Shown one piece after another: positions 15,048-22,045 of a stretch of 23,432 nt of DNA. The notes beneath the pieces are model-generated. The model searched no databases. It saw only the letters and a list, made by a program, of their open reading frames with translations, and was not told the origin of the DNA. Location of the stretch: positions 1 to 23,432 of the IMG/VR virus record IMGVR_UViG_3300031873_000725. One strand, given 5' to 3'. The position numbers and the translations under genes are program-made. Every line of letters begins with the position of its first letter. Positions within the stretch are counted from its first letter, which is position 1. The DNA is from a virus.

Positions 15048-16250
15048 TTACCTCCAGTTGCTACCGTCTTTTTCGTATTGCTGGCTTGCTTCCAACAATG
15101 CTTTCGTTGTTTTGGGTCCGAGGATACCGTCGACCTTAAGTTCGGCCTCCGGAGCAAGATCCATCTTTTTGTGGTTCCACGCAGCTTGGAACATGGACAC
15201 CGCCTGTTTAAACGCCCAGTCGTAGATACTGGCAGGGCCACTTGTAAATCCCAAGTTATCAAGGTGAGGTTTTGCTTCTACCACGGAAAGGACGTGTTTA
15301 CCGAAGTCGGGTTCATCGTCCGTGTGCGTCGGAATTTTTACGCCGTATTCCGGGCTCTCAGCGTTGTCTTCCTCAATTTTCGAGTGGTCCTCAAGCTTCT
15401 CCGGCTTATTCAGGGGAGAATTTTCAAAACTCTGAATGATGGCAAGCTGGTCAACCGGGAACATACCCTCGTTAAACGCGCCAGAGTTACATTCAGCTGA
15501 GGGCCACATCGGACCCATGTCTGACTTGCCTTCACGCCAGTCAGAATGCTGAGACATACGCAAAGATGAGATGCGTTCGCCGAGAGCCATCTTTACCAGT
15601 CTTTTGAGTTTGATGTTAGTTGTAATTTGGTCGAGGGTAAAAGGTTGCAGGTACTCAGCGCCTTTGTATGGGGGAGTAATTGATGTAGGCGGTAGTTCGT
15701 TAAGCAAATTAAGTGGAACCTCACCCGCCCAGTACGCCCAATTTCCCTTATCGTTCTTAAACAAACGTCCTGCATTGACAGTTTCGACGCTAATACTGTC
15801 TCTGTTTTTTCGGGGCTCGTGCCAAGCTCCATTAGACAGTGATACCAGGTAGAGAGGGTCTCCGTGGTGGTCTGAAATGAAATGCGTTGACGCTCCGTTA
15901 AATTTGCCATTGGCATTCTTCCTAGAACTAAACCAGTTCACAGTTGACCACGCGTTGATGCCCGCTGTGAAGTGGTCCACCCACCAGAGGTCCTGAACTG
16001 TGCCTAGTGCGAGTGGGTAGCACTGCTGGGTTGGAAAAAACTTCTCGAGTCCTTTGGCTTGGATGCGCTGGTGTGTATAGAGGAACAGGTCGTTGAGGGC
16101 CTTTTGAGCCTCGGTATCCTTGAGGACTTTCCCACTTCCCACTTTTTCCCACGCAGCCAGGAAACGCTGCCTTGCTGCGTCTCCAGTTGCCTTCACCAGC
16201 GCCCAAAAGTCTTTTTGGGGCAAGCTGTTATAGTTCACGAGCATATTCAT
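15048..16250 (-). CDS. endolysin: N-acetylmuramoyl-L-alanine amidase with peptidoglycan-binding domain
   Basis: 400 residues from the ATG at 16248-16250, which overlaps the TGA of the upstream nuclease gene (ATGA) and follows GAGGG; the longer frame to 16304 would overlap that gene by about 58 bases. A central amidase-2 type domain shows VDHFTAG, then STHFISDHHGDP, AWHEP, ISVETVNAG and finally QHSDWREGKSDMGP, which supply the zinc His ligands and the late acid in family order. A C-terminal peptidoglycan-binding domain has VDGILGPKTTKALLEA. The N-terminal 80 residues are of unknown role. It should cut the amide bond between muramic acid and the stem peptide at lysis. No signal peptide is seen, so release needs a holin, and none is recognisable nearby. 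Unusually it sits among DNA-metabolism genes. Confidence 0.85.
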   Translation of the reverse strand: MNMLVNYNSLPQKDFWALVKATGDAARQRFLAAWEKVGSGKVLKDTEAQKALNDLFLYTHQRIQAKGLEKFFPTQQCYPLALGTVQDLWWVDHFTAGINAWSTVNWFSSRKNANGKFNGASTHFISDHHGDPLYLVSLSNGAWHEPRKNRDSISVETVNAGRLFKNDKGNWAYWAGEVPLNLLNELPPTSITPPYKGAEYLQPFTLDQITTNIKLKRLVKMALGERISSLRMSQHSDWREGKSDMGPMWPSAECNSGAFNEGMFPVDQLAIIQSFENSPLNKPEKLEDHSKIEEDNAESPEYGVKIPTHTDDEPDFGKHVLSVVEAKPHLDNLGFTSGPASIYDWAFKQAVSMFQAAWNHKKMDLAPEAELKVDGILGPKTTKALLEASQQYEKDGSNWR

Positions 16251-17116
16251 CTTTTCCCTCGGCACCTTCCGTAGTAACCACAAAACTTTGGGGTACACGC
16301 CCACGATGTGGGGTCACACCTGGGAAACACACCCTTCTTGATAAAGTCCGCAATCTCCTCAACGTCTTCTGTTAACAGCTTGATATCGAAAGCGTCCCTT
16401 ACCGACCTCTCCTGCTCGTACTTTACGCCAGTCTTACTGTCAATTAAGAAGTCGATTCTAACGCGACTGGTGCCTTCTGCAAGAGCATAAAACGTTAACT
16501 GAGGCGTAAAGCGCACTTTTTGTTCTGGCCACTTCTTAGCAGTGGTTTTCAAATCTGAAACAACTTCCACCATGCGAGGGTTGTCTGGGTCATTTTCTAG
16601 TGACATATCCGTATCTTGCACGCTGTCTACGAGGTCGATGACACCGCGCACCGGCACAACTCCAACTTTGATAGCGAAAGTTTTTTCCGCGCTGATAGGT
16701 TTGATACGAGGTACAGCGTGGCGATAGTACGCGGCATATCCGTTGACGGCCGCATCTTTGACTACGCCTGGAGAAAATCCGTCCCAGTTTTCAATAAAAG
16801 CTGACTCGGCGTCGAAACAGTTGGCGACGCTTTCAGCTCCTTTTTTGAAGTCCAAAGGCTTACCGGTCTCAATCATGCTCTTGTGGATTATTTCAGCCCC
16901 CTTGTGAATCGCAGTGCCTTTGACCATTGAAACCCCTGGTGGGTCCACCAACTCCTGTACGTAGCGATATTCATATTGGCGCGGGCAACGCTGGTACATA
17001 CCGACCTGGGAGGGCGACATGACTCCCTTGGGGAGGCCCATATCCATAAAGTTTTCAGGATAGTTAAACTTTTTGTCGGACGAACGCTCTTCTTTGACAT
17101 TGTCTTCTTCAGACAT
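16247..17116 (-). CDS. second Cas4/RecB-like PD-(D/E)XK nuclease
   Basis: 289 residues. C44 (YQRCPRQYEYRY) and a C-terminal group C267, C274, C279, C285 fit a four-Cys Fe-S site with one spare Cys. Catalytic positions are H71 (GTAIHKGAE), D161 (RGVIDLVD), D188-x-K190 (VSDLKTT) and Q206 (TPQLTFYALA). The order matches the nuclease at 10028-10921, but the sequences differ widely, so this is a distant paralogue rather than a recent copy. It probably processes DNA ends. AGGAG lies 7 bases before the ATG, and its TGA overlaps the endolysin start. It sits downstream of the SNF2 helicase on the same strand, which suggests a helicase-nuclease pair, although no contact is shown. Confidence 0.82.
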   Translation of the reverse strand: MSEEDNVKEERSSDKKFNYPENFMDMGLPKGVMSPSQVGMYQRCPRQYEYRYVQELVDPPGVSMVKGTAIHKGAEIIHKSMIETGKPLDFKKGAESVANCFDAESAFIENWDGFSPGVVKDAAVNGYAAYYRHAVPRIKPISAEKTFAIKVGVVPVRGVIDLVDSVQDTDMSLENDPDNPRMVEVVSDLKTTAKKWPEQKVRFTPQLTFYALAEGTSRVRIDFLIDSKTGVKYEQERSVRDAFDIKLLTEDVEEIADFIKKGVFPRCDPTSWACTPKFCGYYGRCRGKR

Positions 17117-17149
17117 GTGGTCTCCTGGGGCGAGTTTACGCCGTAAGGG

Positions 17150-17524
17150 TTAGCGAATTTTGTTCAGAATCTCTTGCATGAACTCAGCCGGGAACTCTTT
17201 GGACTCATCAGAAGCAAGTTGCGCGATTTGCTGGCTGGCCTTCATAACGTCGTCAAAGTTGTTAGCAGCGGGGGCTTCTTCTACGGGCTCATTGTGGTTT
17301 TCTAACCGTACCTCAGGAGGCAACCAGGTCGCTGGAATACGAGGGTTAGTGGGTTGTTGCGCTGTTTGGGTTGCTTGGGCTGCTTTGGTTATGGTCTCGA
17401 TAGAGACTTCAGTCAGCGTAACGCAATCGTCATCGGTGAAATGAATGTTTTCTGCTTGTATTCCGCAACCCAAAGCTTTGCTCAGAAGTTGAGCGAGTTC
17501 TTGAAGGTCGAAGGTGATATTCAT
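17150..17524 (-). CDS. unknown 124-residue protein
   Basis: The ATG at 17524 has AAAGGAG five bases upstream, so the gene is well supported. The N-terminal 50 residues look like a small alpha/beta fold, followed by a Gln/Thr/Pro-rich linker (residues 48-85) and an acidic helical end. There is no Cys cluster, catalytic motif or membrane segment. It lies between the SNF2 helicase (15 bases upstream) and the second nuclease (33 bases downstream), and may be an accessory to either. No family recognised. Confidence 0.65.
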   Translation of the reverse strand: MNITFDLQELAQLLSKALGCGIQAENIHFTDDDCVTLTEVSIETITKAAQATQTAQQPTNPRIPATWLPPEVRLENHNEPVEEAPAANNFDDVMKASQQIAQLASDESKEFPAEFMQEILNKIR

Positions 17525-17539
17525 TTGTGCTCCTTTAAC

Positions 17540-19615
17540 TTACTTTAAACCTTTGGTGCTAGTGAGGGCAACAGTTTTTGGTTGTGTTATGAGTCTATCC
17601 ATAGAAGAAGAATATTTACAGAGCGTTGTCCACGGTTCTATCCCTTTAACCGCACATGTCTCGTAGTTAGAACAGAGGAGGCAATCCATCTTGGTTGTTA
17701 GCATCTTACCAATATTCAACCTATTAGCCAAAGCTATCAGTTGCTGCTGTTCGACGGTATGCGCACCTACCAAGCGATAGACCACTGTTTTGGACGTCTG
17801 TCCGATACGGAAGTTACGGGCTCTTGATTGCAGCCACGCATCGGGCGACCACGGGCGACTGTAGTAAATTGAGTATTGCGCTGCTGTGAGGGTGATAGCG
17901 ATACCAGTGTTTACCTGCCCTAAATAAACACGGGTACCCTTATCATTTTGGAAGAGATTCTCATAGTGTTTTATGTTCTTGGTGTTGGAGCCATCAACAC
18001 GTACGTATCCGTATTTGTTCTTCTTTAAGAGTTCTTCGATGTGGTTTAGCTCAGCTGTGAAGTGCGCCCAGATGATAACTTTACGGTCTTCTGTATCCAG
18101 GATGTCTTCGAGCAAATCCTTTAGTGCTTCTAGCTTTGGGTTTTGAGCGTAAAGTAGGATTGTAGGAGGAGGATTTTTACCTAAAGAATCCTTCACGCAT
18201 TCTTTATCTCCTGGCGTTGTACCTGCGTCGAAACAAGCTTGCAATGATGGGCACTTGTCACACGGAGCGCTCTCGTCTTCTTTGGGCATATAGTAGAACC
18301 CACTACAAATCTGTAAAAGTTTACCCAAGCGTGTAGAGCCCTGAGACAGGTCAATCTTCGCCTCTTCACCTCCCAAGGAAAATTCTTTGACCGCCTTATT
18401 ATAATCTTTGGTCTGTCCTGGGCTTAAGTAGTACATAACATTTTGGTCACGCTGCTCAGGAAGTTGAACGCAGTCGAGTAACTTTCGTTCGCTAGATACC
18501 GAGTTAACCCTCGTATTGATAATGTGCATGTTCTTGTAGCCAGTTACTACGTGCTCATTCCACGGTGAATGTTCGCAGAATTTCTTTACGAAAGTGAACC
18601 ACTGCTCCGGCATAATCGCAGGATGAAGAATCTTTAGTTGCGTGTAGAAGTCTCGCGGGTCACCAATTGTGGGTGTACCAGACAGCATGTACCGGCGTGT
18701 GGCCTTTGCTGATAGCGCCGTTATGACTTTTGTTCTTTGACTCTTTATACTTTTGACTCTGTGCGCTTCGTCGAGAATGAGAACCTTGAAGTCCAGACAG
18801 GAAAGAAAAGGAGGTACAGGACCGACAATCTTGTCTACCTCCACGTCTATCTGTGCGGGTGTGAGGTTTCCGGCGTAATAGGCCGCAAGGTAGTGAATTT
18901 GTTGCTTATCTTCTGGGAGGGTGGCTACTTTGTCCACCACGTGCATGTGCCAGGGCGTACTACCCACGCGTTCTTTTTTCTTTAGCGCAGCAGCTTTTGC
19001 GCACAGAACAGGTACACCATAAAGACGAGCAGTGTCATAAGAGACAATAACAATATCTTTGTTTGCAGCTTCAAGGATTTTCTTTTCTTTTTGTTTTGCT
19101 GTTCCAGTAATTGTGATAGTCGAAAGCGTTCCGGAGGAGTGTATGTCAGTTTCGCGGACCCAGTTATCGACTGCGATAAGAGGACAAATAACAACTGCTT
19201 TCTCTCGTAAATGTTGCAGGGCATCAAGAACGACTTTTGTCTTTCCTGTCCCCATTTCCCATCTAAGATACCAGCGGTAATACGTAAGTAGTTCGGCCGT
19301 CCCGGTAAGCTGATGCTCATAGCTATTAAATTTCCCCCCCGTAGGGTGCTCACGGACGAAAGCATCCCAGTATTCCAATGGTTTTCCATTGTCTAATGCC
19401 TTCTGTTCTTCCTCGTCAGAGAGCGCACCTTCACAGATTTCTTTGATGTCACGTATGACGTTATCCCGGAAGGGAGGGTAACCAGGAAAAATCCAAGCTC
19501 GTTGTTGGGTTGCGTACTGACTTCCAAACACCCTTTCCCAAGAATCATGAGGTCCTCCTTGAACATAAAACGCAGGTGTTCCACCAATTTTGATGAACTT
19601 CACTTTAGATTCCAC
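17540..19615 (-). CDS. SNF2-family helicase/ATPase with two matching Cys modules
   Basis: 691 residues from a GTG start with AAAGGA about 10 bases upstream. SNF2 motifs appear in order: Walker A EMGTGKTK (120-127), DEAH at 282-285, SGTP (312-315), then the second RecA lobe with IIWAHFTAE (514-522), VDGS (540-543) and a motif VI region SRARNFRIGQT (597-607), close to the RAHRIGQ of the family. SNF2 proteins translocate on double-stranded DNA, remodelling or displacing bound proteins. Two Cys groups are unusual: C452/C455/C461/C473 between the lobes and C645/C648/C654/C666 near the C-terminus, both with spacing C-x2-C-x5-C-x11-C. The gene starts 32 bases from the divergent portal-like gene and leads the second - strand block. 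Confidence 0.88.
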   Translation of the reverse strand: MESKVKFIKIGGTPAFYVQGGPHDSWERVFGSQYATQQRAWIFPGYPPFRDNVIRDIKEICEGALSDEEEQKALDNGKPLEYWDAFVREHPTGGKFNSYEHQLTGTAELLTYYRWYLRWEMGTGKTKVVLDALQHLREKAVVICPLIAVDNWVRETDIHSSGTLSTITITGTAKQKEKKILEAANKDIVIVSYDTARLYGVPVLCAKAAALKKKERVGSTPWHMHVVDKVATLPEDKQQIHYLAAYYAGNLTPAQIDVEVDKIVGPVPPFLSCLDFKVLILDEAHRVKSIKSQRTKVITALSAKATRRYMLSGTPTIGDPRDFYTQLKILHPAIMPEQWFTFVKKFCEHSPWNEHVVTGYKNMHIINTRVNSVSSERKLLDCVQLPEQRDQNVMYYLSPGQTKDYNKAVKEFSLGGEEAKIDLSQGSTRLGKLLQICSGFYYMPKEDESAPCDKCPSLQACFDAGTTPGDKECVKDSLGKNPPPTILLYAQNPKLEALKDLLEDILDTEDRKVIIWAHFTAELNHIEELLKKNKYGYVRVDGSNTKNIKHYENLFQNDKGTRVYLGQVNTGIAITLTAAQYSIYYSRPWSPDAWLQSRARNFRIGQTSKTVVYRLVGAHTVEQQQLIALANRLNIGKMLTTKMDCLLCSNYETCAVKGIEPWTTLCKYSSSMDRLITQPKTVALTSTKGLK

Positions 19616-19647
19616 GATATACTATCCTTTCAACTAGCGGAGGCAAA

Positions 19648-21363
19648 ATGACGACTGACACCATGAGATTGTTTGACCCCTACCACGGGGGTATGGATGG
19701 GACTCATTCGAATCCTTATTACCAGTACTCGCAGCTCTATACGCCCAAGCGGCTGAAGGAACTGTTTGTCTGGTGTGAGTACCTCTTTTACCAAAGTCCG
19801 CACATTTTTGCGGCTCTCCGTAAATTCGGTGAATATCCAATCACCAAGATTACTTACGAGACCGTAAACGAACATCTCAAGCAGCGGCATAAAGATTTAC
19901 TAGAGAAAACACTCCGGGTAAGAGAGTTCCTTATTAAAGCGTCTCTGGACAAATATGTCTATGGGAATAGCTTCGTCTCTATGTACCAGCCTTTCGTCCG
20001 CTACTTAAAGTGCACGAAATGCAGCGCTCTTACGAACATCAAAAACACGGCGTATACCTTTGATGTTACCAACCTTAAGTTCACGTATTCGTGCCCTGCT
20101 TGTAAGGGAAAAGTAACAGCTTCTGAAGACCAAATTGAAGACAGAAAACTTCTGTTGGCTAAGGGAATCAACTTTATTAGGTGGGACGCCAAAGACCTGG
20201 ACATTGACCATAATCCGCTCACAGGAGAATCTGAATACTATTACAAGATTCCTCAGCAGGTTGTGAGCAGAGTTAACGCGGGCCACAAGACCCTTATAGA
20301 CACAATGCCTATTGGCTTCTTAAAAGCCATTAAGGCGCGTAAGCCGTTTAAGTTTGCACGCGATGCCATTTTTCACATGAAAGTTGGTGCTCCAGCGGGT
20401 ATCAATCCTCAGTGGGGTCTTCCTCCTATCTTGGCGGCGTTGGAGCGTTTTCACTTTACGCAGATTCTACGAAAGGCTAACGAGGCAATTGCGCTCGACT
20501 ATCTGGTACCATTCCGTGTTTTGCACCCAACTCAGTCATCTGGAGTCGCTGACCCCGTACAACAAATTAGTCTCTCAAAGTGGAAAGACGAGCTCGACCT
20601 CAACCTTCGATTACACCGTAAAGACCCACTGCATATTATGTACGCCCCCATCCCGGTGGGAATGGTTCAAATTGGTGGTCAAGGACGCGCGCTGCTCACC
20701 TTGGGAGAAATACAAGAGGCCGAGAAGAGTATCGTTGCCACCTTGGGAATTCCCATGGAGTTCCTCTACGGAGGACTCACTGGGCGTGGCATGGAAGCGA
20801 CTCTTAGAATGATTGAGAACCAACTCGCGACCCATATCGCGGACATCGTCGACCTTATGCAATGGATTGACGACAAGTGTTCTGAGTTCTTGGGTTGGGA
20901 AAAGATTACGGTAGGTCTGACACCTTTCCGTATGATTGATGATTTTGAAAAGCAACAGCTCATGTACAACGTGTGGCAGACAGGAAAGCAGACGGGCTCT
21001 CAAGTTCTGTCGGACACCACGATGTGCGAAATATTTGAGATTGACCCTCTCCGTGAAGAGACACGTATCAAAGAAGAGACACTACGCGGCGTTAGAATCA
21101 GTAACGCTATCCAGATTGAAATGCAGAAACAGCAAAACAACCTGGCGCAGCAGACGCAACAAGAAGCTTTGCAAGGTCCGTCCAATTATAACCAGCAACA
21201 GGTTATATCGAATGCGGACCAAATTGTTAACGAGCTGTCTCAAATGGAATACGGCGCCAAGAAGAGCCGGTTACACCAGTTGCAAGTTGAAGACTTTGTG
21301 TTGTACGCTGTTGTAGTCCAACGTATGGAACTACAAAACAAGCAGCAATCACAAGGAATGTAG
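19648..21363 (+). CDS. portal-like head protein with zinc ribbon
   Basis: 571 residues. GGAGG four bases before the ATG fixes the start. A segment LDKYVYGNSFVSM near residue 100 matches the YGN region common in portal proteins. A CxxC-CxxC ribbon (CTKC near 121 and CPAC near 150) follows. Later parts include GINPQWGLPPILAALERF, the long-helix-like region ending at DLMQWIDDKCSEFLGW, and a Gln-rich helical C-terminus, all as expected for the stem, wing and barrel of a portal. The portal is the dodecameric ring at the head vertex through which the terminase moves DNA. The terminase gene is 16 kb away on the same strand, not adjacent as in many phages. The assignment rests on length, local motifs and context; a profile search would settle it. 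Confidence 0.72.
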   Translation: MTTDTMRLFDPYHGGMDGTHSNPYYQYSQLYTPKRLKELFVWCEYLFYQSPHIFAALRKFGEYPITKITYETVNEHLKQRHKDLLEKTLRVREFLIKASLDKYVYGNSFVSMYQPFVRYLKCTKCSALTNIKNTAYTFDVTNLKFTYSCPACKGKVTASEDQIEDRKLLLAKGINFIRWDAKDLDIDHNPLTGESEYYYKIPQQVVSRVNAGHKTLIDTMPIGFLKAIKARKPFKFARDAIFHMKVGAPAGINPQWGLPPILAALERFHFTQILRKANEAIALDYLVPFRVLHPTQSSGVADPVQQISLSKWKDELDLNLRLHRKDPLHIMYAPIPVGMVQIGGQGRALLTLGEIQEAEKSIVATLGIPMEFLYGGLTGRGMEATLRMIENQLATHIADIVDLMQWIDDKCSEFLGWEKITVGLTPFRMIDDFEKQQLMYNVWQTGKQTGSQVLSDTTMCEIFEIDPLREETRIKEETLRGVRISNAIQIEMQKQQNNLAQQTQQEALQGPSNYNQQQVISNADQIVNELSQMEYGAKKSRLHQLQVEDFVLYAVVVQRMELQNKQQSQGM

Positions 21364-21365
21364 AT

Positions 21366-21896
21366 ATGGATGATTTCCGCTCCGTCGTACAAACTGCACA
21401 AAACTTTGAATTTACGAACGTCTTTGGCGACAATAAGGGAGGGAACCTTGTCGGCAAGAAGACCGAGCCGGAGCACGTTAGTGAGCCATTAAGGGTTTGC
21501 TATTTTTCCAAGGTGTACGTTATCTGGAGACCATACAACAGCTGCATACAATGTTCTGCAGCTCTTAATGCTGGCGAAGCAGTTCAGCCAGATGATTCCG
21601 CGTATACCTGTCCTCACACGAATAACCGTGAATACGAAGAGGTCATTAATCATTGTCTATCGGGTAAAGCGTTGCTACAAAAGCAGGACTTCATTGACCT
21701 TAAGGACGGCACGCGAATTGCGCATGTTATGTGGCTGATTGCCGACCCCAAACACATTGAAGAGCTTAAGAAGAAAAAAATAGCTGCAGAAAAAGACAAA
21801 GTCTATCCGCCTAACCCAGCAAAGGTATTTGCGGAAGAAGACAAAAAAATAGAAGCAGAGCCTGCGGTTAGCACAGGCTCTGCTGAAGACCGCTGA
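21366..21896 (+). CDS. unknown 176-residue Cys protein after the portal-like gene
   Basis: The ATG lies 2 bases after the portal-like stop and AAGGA sits 8 bases upstream, so the two are co-transcribed. A Cys group with CIQC near residues 60-63, a further Cys about 20 residues later in TCPHT, then a His-Cys pair, could bind zinc. A region with LKDGTRIAHVMWLIADPKH follows, then a Lys/Glu-rich tail with two A7 runs in the gene. Position suggests a head or portal accessory protein. No family recognised. A strong hairpin lies in the last codons (21855-21883). Confidence 0.65.
   Translation: MDDFRSVVQTAQNFEFTNVFGDNKGGNLVGKKTEPEHVSEPLRVCYFSKVYVIWRPYNSCIQCSAALNAGEAVQPDDSAYTCPHTNNREYEEVINHCLSGKALLQKQDFIDLKDGTRIAHVMWLIADPKHIEELKKKKIAAEKDKVYPPNPAKVFAEEDKKIEAEPAVSTGSAEDR
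21843..21883 (-). terminator. hairpin with T-tract, terminator-like on the - strand
   Basis: Bases 21855-21883 form a perfect 10-bp stem (GCAGAGCCTG with CAGGCTCTGC) with a 9-base loop. Read on the - strand the stem is followed by TTCTA and then seven T (A7 at 21843-21849). No - strand gene is upstream of it in the window, so it could stop antisense transcription, end a short antisense RNA, or act on the + strand mRNA. The + strand lacks a T-tract directly after it. Confidence 0.45.
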
Positions 21897-22045
21897 CAGC
21901 TGACAGAATTTTATAGGAGGAATAGAAGCGCTATTATAGCCAAATTCCTCTAACCTTTCCCCGCCCCATAACATTCTCTTGAGACACATTCAGGTATCTC
22001 ATAGACTTATAACAACGTTTTTCTCTATTTTCGAAAAGGAACTAG
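21897..22045 (+). promoter_or_regulatory. leader region of the RNA polymerase beta gene with candidate promoter
   Basis: These 149 bases hold no gene. A candidate + strand promoter is TTGAGA (21979-21984), a 17-base spacer, then TAGACT (22002-22007), each half matching 4 of 6 sigma-70 positions. A weak hairpin GAGGAAT/ATTCCTC flanks 21917-21950, and an orphan Shine-Dalgarno-like AGGAGG at 21915-21920 has no start codon after it. On the - strand TATAAT occurs at 21933-21938. The gene start itself has AAGGA at 22036-22040. Confidence 0.35.

Noticed and set aside
14622-15500. Long + strand open frame of 292 codons
   Set aside because: It lies opposite three well-supported - strand genes with coupled starts and Shine-Dalgarno sites, and its translation is Leu/Val/Phe/Arg-rich without domains, as expected for a shadow frame.
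16251-16304. Upstream extension of the endolysin to 16304
   Set aside because: It would add 18 residues fully inside the nuclease gene; the ATG overlapping the nuclease stop with GAGGG before it is a normal coupled start.
10028-17116. CRISPR-Cas adaptation module suggested by two Cas4-like proteins
   Set aside because: No cas1, cas2 or repeat-spacer array is present; Cas4-like nucleases are common in phage replication regions.
17136-17146. TTACGCCGTAA palindrome as a ParB or operator site
   Set aside because: Only 5-bp arms with one central base, single occurrence as a palindrome, and no similarity to known parS; too weak to call.
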